Assembly (NCBI RefSeq): GCF_029633825.1
Contig: NZ_CP090642.1
Location: 868,001-932,000 of the forward strand
DNA: 64,000 nt
Source: Burkholderia contaminans
GTDB taxonomy: Bacteria; Pseudomonadota; Gammaproteobacteria; Burkholderiales; Burkholderiaceae
Reading direction: 5' to 3'
Shown here: in pieces, positions 17,040 to 27,425 of the stretch
How positions within the stretch are numbered: position 1 is the first letter of the stretch
How the letters are laid out: every line of letters begins with the position of its first letter
Program-made: the position numbers and the translations under genes
Notes under the pieces: generated by a model
Told to the model about the DNA's origin: nothing
Seen by the model: the letters and a program-made list of their open reading frames with translations, nothing else
Database searches by the model: none

Positions 17040-17393
17040 TCAGGATCGCCGGGACCGGAACAGGCCCGCTCGCGCACGGCCGGCCGGCGCACGGAAATAG
17101 CCGCTGTGCAGCACCACGCCGCCGTTACCGTTGCCGTTGCTGCCCCCGTCGTCGCCGCCCAGCACGTCGGCGCATGCGGCTTCGATGCGCGCGCGGCCCT
17201 GTTCGAACGCGTCGCGCAAGTCGTCCTCTAGCGCGGAGCGTGCGCCGAAATGATCTTCCAGCGCCTCGACCGTGATTGCGCCGGTTTGCAGTTCGCCATC
17301 GACATCGACGACGAAACGCAACTGCAGCGCCGCCCCGTCGAACACGGGCGGCTCGTCGACCAGCGTCACGCGGCGTGCGGAATCGGTGGCCAT
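17040..17393 (-). CDS. DUF1488 family protein
   Basis: A 117-residue protein whose core (residues about 15-80, with FDGAALQLRFVV, ITVEALEDHFGA and FEQGRARIEAACADVL) matches the DUF1488 pattern, a family of short cytosolic proteins without known function. The C-terminus after about residue 83 is low-complexity (GGSNGNGNGG) and then basic (RARAGLFRSRRS), unlike the short tail usual in the family. It lies in a run of small stress-type genes on the minus strand. Confidence 0.7.
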   Translation of the reverse strand: MATDSARRVTLVDEPPVFDGAALQLRFVVDVDGELQTGAITVEALEDHFGARSALEDDLRDAFEQGRARIEAACADVLGGDDGGSNGNGNGGVVLHSGYFRAPAGRARAGLFRSRRS

Positions 17394-17600
17394 GGTCTCA
17401 GGCGCCCCGCGCCGAAAGGCGATCGGCCGGCGCGTTCCCGACCGTGAGAATGGCTGCCCTGCAATGCCCCGACCTGCTGCTCATGAAACCCTCCGTTAGC
17501 GTGGCGGCACGCGTCGTGCCATGCGTGTCGCGTCGCAAGCGGCGTGCCTGCGAGCCTGTCCGCTCGCGCAAATCGCGTATCGAAAGGCTGATCAGCGCGG

Positions 17601-17972
17601 CTACTGCAGACGGCTCGCGGCATCGAGCATTGCATCGGTCAGCTCGATCGTCAGCGTCGCGTGTTCGTCCGGCAGGCGGTCGACCAGATCCTCCACGGTG
17701 GCGTGCAGGATCGCGTGCACGCGCATCCGCGTGCTTTCGTCGAGATCCGCATAGCGCTCCATCGTGTCGCAGTCGAGCACGAGCTCGACCGAATGCCGTG
17801 CGGTCTCGGGCGGCGGATCGGCCGCCTCCGCCCACGCCGCCTGAAACGTGATCCTGCCCGTTTCGACGTCGACATGGACCGTCGTATCGAGATCGTCCGC
17901 GTCGATCGTGTCGCCATCGGCATCGTTGTCGATCTCGTCGTTTTCCAGCCAGATCCGGGAATGCGATTGCAT
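17601..17972 (-). CDS. DUF3022-like small protein
   Basis: A 123-residue acidic protein. The ATG at 17972 has an excellent AGGAGG five bases upstream (complement of 17978-17983), which decides it over longer readings. The N-terminus is very acidic (LENDEIDNDADGDTIDADDLD). The second part, from VDVETGRITFQAAW through VELVLDCDTMERYADLDEST to AILHATVEDLVD, lines up with the protein at 19984-20370, so the two are paralogues. I assign both to DUF3022, a Burkholderia-enriched family of unknown function; the family name is from memory and less sure than the paralogy. No membrane segments. Confidence 0.65.
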   Translation of the reverse strand: MQSHSRIWLENDEIDNDADGDTIDADDLDTTVHVDVETGRITFQAAWAEAADPPPETARHSVELVLDCDTMERYADLDESTRMRVHAILHATVEDLVDRLPDEHATLTIELTDAMLDAASRLQ

Positions 17973-18140
17973 GGTGTCCTCCTGCGTGATGGCGGGATCG
18001 CATGTCCTGCCGGTCCTTTCCAGCAACACCCGTGCCGCCCCGCACGGGTTCGTCGTACGGATGACGCGCGCCGCGCGGCACGGGGCTTGCGCCGCCAACA
18101 CGCGTCACTACACCCCTGTCCCCCAAATGGAGCCCACGTA

Positions 18141-18497
18141 ATGCCTTCCGCTACCGCCACCCACGCGCACGGCAAGCGCCTGACTCGGCGCCCGGGCCGC
18201 GCCCGCGGCACCGATCCGCACCACCGCAAGCGCTGGTCCGCCGACGTGATGCAAAAAAGCGATGCGCTCGACATCGAACCCGACATCTTCAAGTCCGATG
18301 ACCCGGCCGCGATCGCCGCGTCGCTCAAGCATTCGGCCGAACGCAGCCGCCGCCGCAAGGCGTCGCCGTTCCAGTCGGCGATGTCGATGCTGAACTTCTA
18401 CGTGAACCGCGCGGGCCGCAACCTGCCGAAAGCGCGCCGCGCAACGCTCGAGCGCGCGAAGCGGAAGCTGCGCGAGGCGTTCGGCCGCAAGCCGTGA
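18141..18497 (+). CDS. DUF3175 family protein
   Basis: A 118-residue, strongly basic protein. After a low-complexity basic N-terminus the domain RWSADVMQKSDALDIEPDIF ... PAAIAASLKHSAERSRRRK ... SPFQSAMSMLNFYVNRAGRN matches the DUF3175 signature (SDALDLE, AxSLKxSAExS, SAMSMLNFYINRAGKNL). The function is unknown; the composition suggests nucleic-acid binding, which is only an inference. GGAG at 18129-18132 precedes the ATG at 18141. It is divergent from the DUF3022-like gene and is followed 37 bases later by the antiporter gene. Confidence 0.78.
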   Translation: MPSATATHAHGKRLTRRPGRARGTDPHHRKRWSADVMQKSDALDIEPDIFKSDDPAAIAASLKHSAERSRRRKASPFQSAMSMLNFYVNRAGRNLPKARRATLERAKRKLREAFGRKP

Positions 18498-18534
18498 CGG
18501 CACGCGGCCACGTGATCGATCTGTTACCGCACAC

Positions 18535-19854
18535 ATGCACGAAACCCTCTGGTACCTGATCGTCGGCACGGTGCTGCTGGGCATGGGCGTCGCGACGTCC
18601 GCGCTGCGCCACCTGCCCGTCAGCACTGCGATGATCTATCTCGCGGTGGGCATCGCGCTCGGCCCGGCCGGCGCCGGCCTGCTGAACCTCGACCTCGAAC
18701 GCGACGCGCGGCTGCTGCGTGAAATCGTCGAGATCGCGCTGCTCGTCTCGCTGTTCGCGATCGGGCTGCGGCTGCGCGTACCGCTTACCGACCGGCTGTG
18801 GCTCGTGCCGTGCCGCCTCGGGCTGCTCGCGATGATCGTCACGGTGCCGCTGCTCGCCGCCTGCGCCGTGCTGGCACTCGGGCTCGGCTGGGGCCCGGCG
18901 TTGCTGCTCGCGGCGATCCTCGCGCCGACCGACCCCGTGCTCGCGCACGACGTACAGGTGCACGATCCGGGCGACCGCGATCTCGTGCGCTTCGCGTTGT
19001 CCGGCGAAGGCGGCATGAACGACGGCATCGCGCTGCCGTTCGCGCTCGCGGGGCTCGCGCTGTGCGGCGCGCGCGACGCGACGGACGGACTGCCGCCCCT
19101 GTCCGGCACGTTCGCGCTCGTCACGCTGTGGGGCATCGCCGGCGCCGCCGCGATCGGCGGCGGGCTCGGCTGGATGACGACGATGACGATCGGGTGGCTG
19201 CGCACGCGTCACGCCCAGGCGCTCGGCCTCGAAGGCTTCTTCGCGCTCGCGCTGATCGTGCTGTCGTTCGGCGCCGCGCAGCTCGCGCATACGTTCGGCT
19301 TCATCGCGACGTTCGCGGCCGGGGTCGCGATGCGCCGGGTCGAGCATCGCGCGAGCGGCGACCGCAGGCCGCGCGAAGCGATCGGCCAGATCGACTCGGA
19401 AGACGTCGTCGCGACCGAGAAGCATCCGGAGAAAGCACATGCGTTCATGGCCGAATCGGTGCTCGGCTTCACGATCGAACTCGAACGGATCGCGGAAGCC
19501 ATCGTGATGACGATGATCGGCAGCCTGCTCGCGACCCTGCCCGGCCCGCTGCTCACGTGGGGCGCGGCCGCGCTGGCCGTCGTGCTGTTCGTCGCCGTAC
19601 GCCCGCTCGCGGTGCTGGCCACGCTCACCGGGTCGCGCGCGACGCATGCGCAGCGACGGCTGATGGCGTGGTTCGGCATCCGCGGCATCGGCTCGTTCTA
19701 CTACCTGCTGTTCGCGCTCGAACACGGGCCCGCCGAAACGGTGCGCCCGCTCGCGGCCCCCGTGCTCGCCGTCGTGTCGGCATCGGTGATCGCGCACGGG
19801 ATCACGGCGACGCCGCTGATGAACTGGTATCACCGGCTGCAGCAGCGGCGCTGA
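18535..19854 (+). CDS. CPA1-type cation:proton antiporter
   Basis: A 439-residue inner-membrane protein with about a dozen hydrophobic helices, starting directly with a membrane segment (LWYLIVGTVLLGMGVATSAL). The CPA1 exchanger motifs are visible: APTDPVLAHDVQV (the ATDPV-like ion-binding segment on helix 5) and GEGGMNDGIALPFA (the ESLxNDG-like segment on helix 6). It probably exchanges Na+ or K+ for H+. There is no large C-terminal cytosolic domain. The substrate cannot be read from sequence. It lies among small stress-type genes, which fits a role in ion or pH homeostasis. Confidence 0.88.
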   Translation: MHETLWYLIVGTVLLGMGVATSALRHLPVSTAMIYLAVGIALGPAGAGLLNLDLERDARLLREIVEIALLVSLFAIGLRLRVPLTDRLWLVPCRLGLLAMIVTVPLLAACAVLALGLGWGPALLLAAILAPTDPVLAHDVQVHDPGDRDLVRFALSGEGGMNDGIALPFALAGLALCGARDATDGLPPLSGTFALVTLWGIAGAAAIGGGLGWMTTMTIGWLRTRHAQALGLEGFFALALIVLSFGAAQLAHTFGFIATFAAGVAMRRVEHRASGDRRPREAIGQIDSEDVVATEKHPEKAHAFMAESVLGFTIELERIAEAIVMTMIGSLLATLPGPLLTWGAAALAVVLFVAVRPLAVLATLTGSRATHAQRRLMAWFGIRGIGSFYYLLFALEHGPAETVRPLAAPVLAVVSASVIAHGITATPLMNWYHRLQQRR

Positions 19855-19983
19855 GGCATGCATGCCCGCCACGGGGGGGGCGGCGCCGGGGTATGCGAGG
19901 GAAGCATCCCCGTGCGCTCGCCGCGTTCGGGATGCAGCGGCCACGCGGATCGCCGTGTCGGCAACCCGCGAGCGGCAGCAGTG

Positions 19984-20370
19984 TCAGGGCGCGCGCAGCG
20001 CAGCGTCGAGTTCGGCGCGCGTCACGTCGAGCGCGACGTTGCATTCGATCGCCGCCTCCTCGACGCGCGGCTTGCGCTCGTCCACCGCGCGCCGCGCGTG
20101 GTCGCACAGAACCGTGCGCACGCGCAGCCGGTCGGCCGCGCCGAGCGACGCATAGCGCGTGATCACGTCCGGCTCGAACCGCAGGTCGACCGTGCAACGC
20201 CATTCGCGCGCGTCCTCGTCGGACGGCACACGCACCCACGACACCTGGATCGTCAGCCGCCCGGACGTGTCGTCCGCGTGCACGACGATGGTCGATTCCG
20301 AGGGAAAGCCGTTCGCGAGCGCGTGTTCGAGCTCCGCGATGCGCTGCGACCGGTCGGTTGCGCCGCTCAT
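19984..20370 (-). CDS. DUF3022 family protein
   Basis: A 128-residue cytosolic protein with the core [41 protein letters not shown] and [15 protein letters not shown]. It is a paralogue of the protein encoded at 17601-17972, with the same order of beta-rich and helical segments. DUF3022 has no known function. Its ATG at 20370 overlaps the stop of the DUF1328 gene (20367-20369), so the two are translationally coupled, DUF1328 first. Confidence 0.7.
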   Translation of the reverse strand: MSGATDRSQRIAELEHALANGFPSESTIVVHADDTSGRLTIQVSWVRVPSDEDAREWRCTVDLRFEPDVITRYASLGAADRLRVRTVLCDHARRAVDERKPRVEEAAIECNVALDVTRAELDAALRAP

Positions 20371-20528
20371 CGTCGCACGACGCCCAACAGCAGCGTGACG
20401 AGGAAGATCACGACGAAGATGTAGAACAGGATCTTCGCGATCTCGGCCGCGCCGGCCGCGATCCCGCCGAAGCCGAACACGGCCGCGACGATCGCGATGA
20501 TGAAGAAGATGACGGCGTATCGCAGCAT
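20367..20528 (-). CDS. DUF1328/UPF0391 small membrane protein
   Basis: A 53-residue protein made of two membrane helices ([19 protein letters not shown] and [20 protein letters not shown]) separated by a Gly/Ala-rich turn ([10 protein letters not shown]), the classic DUF1328 (YtjA/UPF0391) layout. The ATG at 20528 has AGGAGG seven bases upstream. Such proteins are small inner-membrane stress-associated proteins of unknown mechanism. It overlaps the downstream DUF3022 gene by four bases. Confidence 0.88.
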   Translation of the reverse strand: MLRYAVIFFIIAIVAAVFGFGGIAAGAAEIAKILFYIFVVIFLVTLLLGVVRR

Positions 20529-20574
20529 GGATACCTCCTGGATGGCAGCAGTGGTCAATACACGTCGTCGCCGG

Positions 20575-20844
20575 TCACGCATCGTACTTGTGCTCCGGTT
20601 TGCCGCGCTTCGGCGTGGACGCCGTTTTTACGCGTTTCCTTGTACTCATCGACCCAGCCGTCGACTTCGCCGGCGGCATGAGGTCCTGAATTTTCGTCTT
20701 GCCTCGTCCGGCCGGCAGCGCGGCGCCCGCCGTCCGCCGTCGAGCCGGTGCCTTTGCCGGCATGGTTGCGCGCCTGTCGTGCGCGCACGCGTCGACGCGA
20801 CGGTCGGCACGCGCATGCAATGCGCTCTTCCGGGCCGCCATCAT
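20575..20844 (-). CDS. small basic protein, unknown
   Basis: An 89-residue reading frame whose ATG (20844) overlaps the rpoN stop codon (TGA at 20841-20843), which argues for translational coupling. The product is strongly basic and Lys/Arg/Ala-rich, with a conserved-looking C-terminal stretch ([12 protein letters not shown] ... [20 protein letters not shown]). No family recognised. The composition resembles nucleic-acid-binding tails. Overlapping readings on both strands are also open because of the GC content, so the existence of this gene is moderately supported only. Confidence 0.45.
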   Translation of the reverse strand: MMAARKSALHARADRRVDACAHDRRATMPAKAPARRRTAGAALPAGRGKTKIQDLMPPAKSTAGSMSTRKRVKTASTPKRGKPEHKYDA

Positions 20845-22301
20845 GCGGCGTCGCGGCGCCGCAGGTCGGCCGGCGGAATCTTCATCGCCTGGCGATACTT
20901 CGTGACCGTGCGACGTGCAAGCAGGATGCCGCGGCCCGCGAGGTTCTGCGCGAGCGTGACGTCGGACAGCGGATCGGTGTGCCGCTCGGCCGCGATCATG
21001 TCGCGGATCAGCACCTTCGCGGCTGCTGCCGAGCACACGCCCTTGCCGGCCGCCTCGAGCTTGCGCGGGAAGAAATGCTTGAACTCGAACGTGCCGTGCG
21101 GCGTGGCCATGTATTTGTTGCCCGTTGCGCGCGACACGGTCGATTCGTGCAGGTCGAGTTCCTCGGCGATGTCGCGCAGCACGAGCGGCTTCATCGCGAT
21201 TTCGCCGTAGCGGAAGAAATCGCGCTGGCGCGCGACGATGCATTCGCCGACGCGCTGGATCGTCTCGAAGCGCTTCTGCACGTTGCGGATCAGCCAGCGC
21301 GCTTCCTGCAGCTGCTGGCCGAGCGGCGAATCGCGTTCGCCGCTCGACTGCGCGAACAGCGTCGCATAGCGTTCATGCAGCCGCGCGCGCGGCAGTACGG
21401 CCGGGTTGATCGTCACGATCCACTCGTCGCGCACCTGGCGCACGATCACGTCGGGCACCACGTAGTCGCCGCGCGTGCTGCCGTAATGATTGCCGGGGCG
21501 CGGGTCGAGCCCGCGCACCAGCGCGCAGGCCGCCTGCAGCGTCGCCGCATTGCAGCCGATCCGCCGCTGGATCTCGGCCGTCTCGCGGCGGGCAAGACGC
21601 TCGAGGTGCTCGCGCGCGATTGCCTTCGCCTCCGCGAGCGCCGGCGTGCCGGCCGGCATCGCGTCGAGTTGCAGCACGAGACACTCCGACAGCGAGCGCG
21701 CGGCCAGGCCCGGGCGGTCGAGCATCTGCACGAGCCGCAGCGCGATCGCGAGATCCTGCTCCGACAGCAGCAGCGCGGGGTCGGCCGCGACCAGCAGTTC
21801 GGCCAGTTCCTGGCGCAGGTAGCCGTCGTCGTCGAGCGCGTCGATCACGATGCGCGCGGCTTCGCGGTCGCGCCGGTTCAACGGATAGAGCCGCAATGCA
21901 TCGTGCAACTGCTGATTCAGCGATGGCTCCGCGGCCAGCCATTCGCCGGGCGACTGGCCACCCGCATCGTCGCCCTGGCGGCTCGTGCCGTGCGACGCAG
22001 GCGCGGCCGTCAACGACACTTCGGACAACTCGGGCACTTCGGGGGCTTCGCCGTCGTGCGGGCGAGCGTCGTCGGGCTCGGATGCCGCTTCGGGCGCGGC
22101 GGCTTCGGCCGGCTGCACGGGTGCATCGGCTGCCGCCTCCTCCTCTGCCTGGCCATCCTCGAGGAACGGATTCTGATCGAGCGCCTGCCGCAACTCCTGT
22201 TGAAATTCGAGCGAGGACAACTGCAGCAACCGCAGCGACTGCTGAAGCCTCGGCGTAAGTGCCAGATGCTGTCGCATCTGCAGCGCAAGCGAGACGGACA
22301 T
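20841..22301 (-). CDS. rpoN: RNA polymerase sigma-54 factor (second rpoN)
   Basis: A 486-residue sigma-54 factor that directs core polymerase to -24/-12 promoters and needs an AAA+ activator. Region I is the Gln/Leu-rich N-terminus (LALQMRQHLALTPRLQQSLRLLQ), region II is acidic (residues about 50-95), the core-binding and HTH regions follow, and the RpoN box ARRTVTKYRQAMKIP lies near the C-terminus. The box has T in place of the usual A in ARRTVAKYR. AGGAGG precedes the ATG at 22301. Burkholderia also keep a housekeeping rpoN elsewhere, so this is most likely a second copy (inference). A -24/-12-like element lies upstream at 22354-22370, and an NtrC-type activator plus kinase are encoded close by. 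Confidence 0.95.
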   Translation of the reverse strand: MSVSLALQMRQHLALTPRLQQSLRLLQLSSLEFQQELRQALDQNPFLEDGQAEEEAAADAPVQPAEAAAPEAASEPDDARPHDGEAPEVPELSEVSLTAAPASHGTSRQGDDAGGQSPGEWLAAEPSLNQQLHDALRLYPLNRRDREAARIVIDALDDDGYLRQELAELLVAADPALLLSEQDLAIALRLVQMLDRPGLAARSLSECLVLQLDAMPAGTPALAEAKAIAREHLERLARRETAEIQRRIGCNAATLQAACALVRGLDPRPGNHYGSTRGDYVVPDVIVRQVRDEWIVTINPAVLPRARLHERYATLFAQSSGERDSPLGQQLQEARWLIRNVQKRFETIQRVGECIVARQRDFFRYGEIAMKPLVLRDIAEELDLHESTVSRATGNKYMATPHGTFEFKHFFPRKLEAAGKGVCSAAAAKVLIRDMIAAERHTDPLSDVTLAQNLAGRGILLARRTVTKYRQAMKIPPADLRRRDAA

Positions 22302-22353
22302 CGATGGTCCTCCTGACGTTTCGGGGTTTAGCTTCGTATTCGGTCAGGATTCA

Positions 22354-22370
22354 TGCAGTTTCCATGCCAA
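22354..22370 (-). promoter_or_regulatory. putative sigma-54 promoter of rpoN
   Basis: Read on the minus strand this is TTGGCATGGAAACTGCA. It has GG and GC separated by exactly ten bases and agrees with the consensus TGGCACG-N4-TTGCA at all but two positions. Transcription would start about 12 bases further, near 22343, giving a leader of about 40 bases to the rpoN ATG at 22301. This would make the second sigma-54 gene sigma-54 dependent. Confidence 0.55.
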
Positions 22371-22508
22371 GCGGGTCGATCGCTGCGCGCCGCGCGTCAC
22401 GCGGGTTCGTACCCCGCGTTGCCGACCAGCGGTGCCGCCTTTTTACAAGGTGTCGGCAAGTTTTGGGCACGCGTTTCGCGCACCGTCACACGCAGGCCGT
22501 CGAATGAA

Positions 22509-22817
22509 TCAGTACTGCATCGACGGCGGCGTGCCCGGCAGCGGCGGGTCGCCCGGCGTGCCGTTCGGGCCCGGTGGCGGCATCGTCGGCCGGGTCGCCG
22601 CCAACCGCGCCCGGCGGCATCGTGTTGCCCGGCGACGGACGCGTCTCGTAACGCGTATTGGCATCGGGCATCGTCACGCCAGGCGAAGGCGGGTGGGCGC
22701 CGGCGGCGCGGGCGGCGCGCCTCGCGCGCCGTAGGGAGCAGGTTGCGTGCATGCGGCCAGCGCGCACGCGGCCGCGATCAGGCATGCACCCGTGCGTATC
22801 GTGCGGGTCGGTTTCAT
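22509..22817 (-). pseudogene. small proline-rich lipoprotein with two compensating frameshifts
   Basis: The ATG at 22817 (AGGAGGTG upstream) begins a clear lipoprotein signal, MKPTRTIRTGACLIAAACAL with lipobox LAAC, followed by TQPAPYGARGAPPAPPAPT. This frame stops at 22674 (47 residues). A sensible continuation, SPGVTMPDANTRYETRPSPG then NTMPPGAVGGDPADDAATGP, lies in the next frame, and the ending NGTPGDPPLPGTPPSMQY, with stop at 22509, is back in the first frame. The whole span is 309 bases, divisible by three, as expected for one lost and one gained base. The product would be an outer-membrane-anchored small proline-rich lipoprotein of unknown function. It may alternatively be a genuine 47-residue lipoprotein. 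Confidence 0.5.
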
Positions 22818-22819
22818 CG

Positions 22820-23154
22820 AACACCTCCTGACATCCGCGGCAGCCGCGGAATCGGTTGGGCAGGTCCCGACCAATCCGCAATCCCCGTGCCGTCCGTTCA
22901 CGCGTCAAGCACGCCGTCCCGCAGTGCGCCGGGCGCAAGGACCACCGTCGTTCGCTGCGATGCGTGCCCGCTCGCCGCCATGCGTCGTACGCGGCCATCA
23001 CGAGCCACAGCTCGCGGGCATCGTCGCGCACGCGCGCCGCAAGCGCATATGCGTGGGCGGGCCCGCATGCACGCCGCAGCGCGAATCTCGCCGCCTCGGT
23101 CGCGCCGAACGTCTCTTCTCCGAGCGGCCGCACGTCGGCCTTGCCCTCGAACAT
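22820..23154 (-). other. possible small hypothetical coding region
   Basis: The minus-strand frame starting at ATG 23154 reads like protein for about 65 residues (TEAARFALRRACGPAHAYAL, ARVRDDARELWLVMAAYDAW) and then continues without a stop into the lipoprotein gene, which is implausible. No ribosome binding site precedes the ATG. It may be a small gene whose stop has been lost to an indel, or a chance open frame in GC-rich DNA. No family recognised. Confidence 0.25.
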
Positions 23155-23252
23155 CCCGTGCGCGCGATGCCGCCTGCCGGCCTTCGTTCAAGCTCGGCCC
23201 TGCCTCGCCGAAACAGGCCTTCGCGACAGCGAAACGATGAATGGCCGCCGCG

Positions 23253-25559
23253 TCAGCCGTCCTGCTTCGTCACGCGCACGATCTTGTCCGCCAGTTCGCG
23301 CACGTCGACCGGCTTGCACAGATAGCCGTCGAACCCGGCCTCGAGCGCACGGCGTTCGTCGGCCAGGCCCGCATGCGCGGTCACGGCGAGCACCCGCACG
23401 CCTGCCGGCCCGCCGCCGACGTTCATGCCGGCGCGCCGCAACGCGTCGAGCAGCCAGAAGCCGTCGCCATCGGGCATCGCGAGATCGGACAGCACGACGG
23501 TCGGCCGCAGGTCGGCGGCCACCGCGAGCGCTTCGCGCCCCGACGACGCGATCGCGACGGCGGCGCCGAACGTCGTCAGCGCCGCGGTGAGGCTCTCGCG
23601 CGTCGTCGGATCGTCATCGACGATCAGGATGCGATGCGTATCGAGCGTCAGCGGGGAGCGATGGCCGTCCAGGTGCGCACTCCCCCACGCCATCGCGCCG
23701 ACCGGCTGCCAGCCGGCCGGCAGCGTCACCGTAAACGTCGCGCCGCGATTGCGGCCCGCGCTTTCGACCGTCACGCTGCCGCCGTGCAGCTGGGCGATAT
23801 GCCGCACGATCGACAGGCCGAGGCCGAGCCCGCGCCGCGACGACGCCGGCGAATCCTCCGCGCGGCGGAACATGTCGAACACGTACGGCAGGAACGCCGG
23901 CACGATGCCCTGCCCCGTGTCGCTCACGGTCAGCACCACCCGCGCGTCGTTGCGTGCGAGCCCGACCGTCACGCTGCCGCCCGTCGGCGTGAACTTCAGC
24001 GCGTTCGACACGAGGTTCGACAGCATCTGCCGCAAGCGCTCGGCATCGCCCGACACCACGCAGGTCGACACCGCACAGTCGAATTCGAGCACGATGCCAG
24101 CCGACGACGCAGCCGTCTGGAACGCGCCGACCGAATCGGAGAACAGCCGCACGACGTCCACCGGCATCGCGTCGAGCTGCAGCTTGCCGGTGGCGAGCGA
24201 CGACGCGTCGAGGATGTCGCCGACCATCCGCGTGAGCGAGCGCGCGCTGCGGTCGATCGCGTCGATCGCCTGCTGCTGCAGCGCGCTGTCGCCCGAATTG
24301 CGCAGCACCTCGACCCAGCCGTAGATCACGTTCAGCGGCGTGCGCAACTCGTGCGACACCGTCGCGAGCAGTTCGTCCTTCAGGCGGTTCGACGTATCGG
24401 CCTGGTCACGCGCGTCGCGAGCGCCCTGCAGCGACCGTTGCGCGCGCAGGTCGCGGCGGCGCTGCGCGCCGGTTTCGCGCAGCGTCAGCGCCAGCGCGAC
24501 GGAAGCTCGCACGTCGCCGCGTACCGCGCCCGCCGACACGGTCGCACGAAAGCGCCGGCCATCGCGCCGCACGCACAGCAGGTCGATCGGGCCGACCGCT
24601 GCGTGCATGTCGTCGAACGACTCGACGAGCGGCTTGCGTTTCAGCCAGCGCATCGCCACCAGCGATTCGAACATGCGCCCGTGCGCATGGCTTTCGTCGT
24701 AGCCGAACATGCGTTGCGCGGCCGGGTTCCAGCTGACGATGCGGCCGTCGGTATCGATGCCGACGATCGCGTCGGGCGACGCGTCGACGACGGCGCGCTG
24801 CAACCGCGACGCATCGGCCCGCGAACGGTCCGGGCCGGCGTCGCGCAGCAGCAGCACGGCGCCGTCGACGTTGCCGTCCGCATCGCCGAGCGGCGCGGCC
24901 ACCTCGACGATCGGCACCGGCGCGCCACCCTCTACCTGCAGCCAGTGGCGATCCGACGCGACACCCTCGCCGCCGAGCGCGAGCTCGAGCGGTGTCGATT
25001 GAACGCGCCGGCCGTCGCGATCGACGATCCGCAGCACGTCGCGCGCGGCGCGACCTATCGCATCGTCCGGCCGGCAGCCGACGAGTGCGGCCGCGGCGGC
25101 GTTGATGCAGGTGAGCCGCCCGTTCGTATCGGTGGCGATCACGCCCTGCGGCAACGCCTGCAGCACGGCTTCGAGCCGCCGGCGCGCGGCGGCTTCGCGC
25201 CGTAGCGCCGCGTTGTTCGTGAAGCGGGCGTGGCGCAGCATCGACGCGATCGCGCAGACGAGCGCGCAGATCAGCACGAAGGTGCCGAGCCGCACGAGGC
25301 GGTCAGGCAGCGGCTGCGTATAGGCGGCGGGATCAGAGAGGAACAGCGTCCACACGAGCAGGCCGCTGACGACGGTCGCGACCATCCCGAACAGGAACGA
25401 CGTCGCCCACGCGGCGCCCGCGAGGAGCGGGTAGTAGAGGACGAGCGGCAGGTTCACGCCGCCGAAGCGGATCGCGAGCGCCTGCAGGACGGTGGCGATC
25501 GCAACCAGCATCACGGCCGTGACGTAGTTGCCGGCGCGTGTGCGCGAAATATCGATCAT
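23253..25559 (-). CDS. hybrid sensor histidine kinase with C-terminal receiver
   Basis: A 768-residue membrane-bound kinase. Residues 10-110 hold about four membrane helices (DUF4118-like layout), followed by two PAS domains (about 128-240 and 252-365), HisKA with phospho-acceptor H403 in TVSHELRTPLN, an HATPase domain with DTGQGIVPAF and GLGLGLSIV glycine boxes (about 510-620), and a receiver domain with HRILIVDDDP, phospho-acceptor D692 in LSDLAMP and conserved K in CKPV. It is encoded 37 bases downstream of the sigma-54 activator gene, in the same direction, so the two form a cognate pair. No periplasmic domain of size is seen, so the signal is probably membrane-sensed or cytosolic via PAS. 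Confidence 0.93.
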   Translation of the reverse strand: MIDISRTRAGNYVTAVMLVAIATVLQALAIRFGGVNLPLVLYYPLLAGAAWATSFLFGMVATVVSGLLVWTLFLSDPAAYTQPLPDRLVRLGTFVLICALVCAIASMLRHARFTNNAALRREAAARRRLEAVLQALPQGVIATDTNGRLTCINAAAAALVGCRPDDAIGRAARDVLRIVDRDGRRVQSTPLELALGGEGVASDRHWLQVEGGAPVPIVEVAAPLGDADGNVDGAVLLLRDAGPDRSRADASRLQRAVVDASPDAIVGIDTDGRIVSWNPAAQRMFGYDESHAHGRMFESLVAMRWLKRKPLVESFDDMHAAVGPIDLLCVRRDGRRFRATVSAGAVRGDVRASVALALTLRETGAQRRRDLRAQRSLQGARDARDQADTSNRLKDELLATVSHELRTPLNVIYGWVEVLRNSGDSALQQQAIDAIDRSARSLTRMVGDILDASSLATGKLQLDAMPVDVVRLFSDSVGAFQTAASSAGIVLEFDCAVSTCVVSGDAERLRQMLSNLVSNALKFTPTGGSVTVGLARNDARVVLTVSDTGQGIVPAFLPYVFDMFRRAEDSPASSRRGLGLGLSIVRHIAQLHGGSVTVESAGRNRGATFTVTLPAGWQPVGAMAWGSAHLDGHRSPLTLDTHRILIVDDDPTTRESLTAALTTFGAAVAIASSGREALAVAADLRPTVVLSDLAMPDGDGFWLLDALRRAGMNVGGGPAGVRVLAVTAHAGLADERRALEAGFDGYLCKPVDVRELADKIVRVTKQDG

Positions 25560-25596
25560 CGATCATGCTCCTGCCGGCGAGTCGGTCGCGGTGGCA

Positions 25597-26964
<1,368 letters not shown>

Positions 26965-27425
26965 CGTGGCTCCTTGTGAGGCGGCCCGGCGCGCTTGCCT
27001 GCCGGGACCGCGGCGGATGGTAGCGAGGTCCGGCCGTCGGTCGCACGACGATATGGCTTGATCGATGCACTCGTGCGGATGGGCGGTCCTCCCGTGAAAA
27101 GCGGTCCCTATCAGTATAGGAGAGGCATGTCGCGCATTCGCCGATCATCGAATAAATCTATCTGCGCACGTCACCTGCATTGCAAGATTCAATGCGCGGC
27201 AATCGGTAAGAACGTCATCGTTTCAAGGGGATCATGTGGCGCGAAGTCGCGTAGATCACGTCATTTGCACGCTTTGCCGCGCAATGCGGTCAAACTTTCC
27301 GGTCTGATTTTTCGCATGTCGAAATCCTCGCATGACGACAGTGACCGCGCGATCGCTTGCGTTCGATTCGGACCCTGCCGCGTGACTTGCCGCGCATCGC
27401 GCATTCCATCCGCTTCGTCGATCCG
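26965..27425. other. 461-base intergenic region with a tetO-like palindrome
   Basis: Lower GC than its surroundings and without a convincing gene. It must hold the promoter of the regulator/kinase operon. The notable element is a near-palindrome at 27105-27123 (described separately). No convincing -24/-12 sequence was found here. Confidence 0.6.
27105..27123. promoter_or_regulatory. tetO-like operator candidate
   Basis: TCCCTATCAGTATAGGAGA has perfect CCTAT/ATAGG arms (27107-27111 and 27116-27120) around CAGT and shares its first eleven bases with the classical Tn10 tet operator. It lies about 145 bases upstream of the response-regulator ATG. It could bind a TetR-family or other dimeric repressor; no such regulator gene is in the window. 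Confidence 0.3.

Noticed and set aside
22464..22480. GGGCACGCGTTTCGCG as a plus-strand sigma-54 promoter
   Set aside because: The GG-N10-GC spacing fits, but no plus-strand gene follows and the -12 half is poor.
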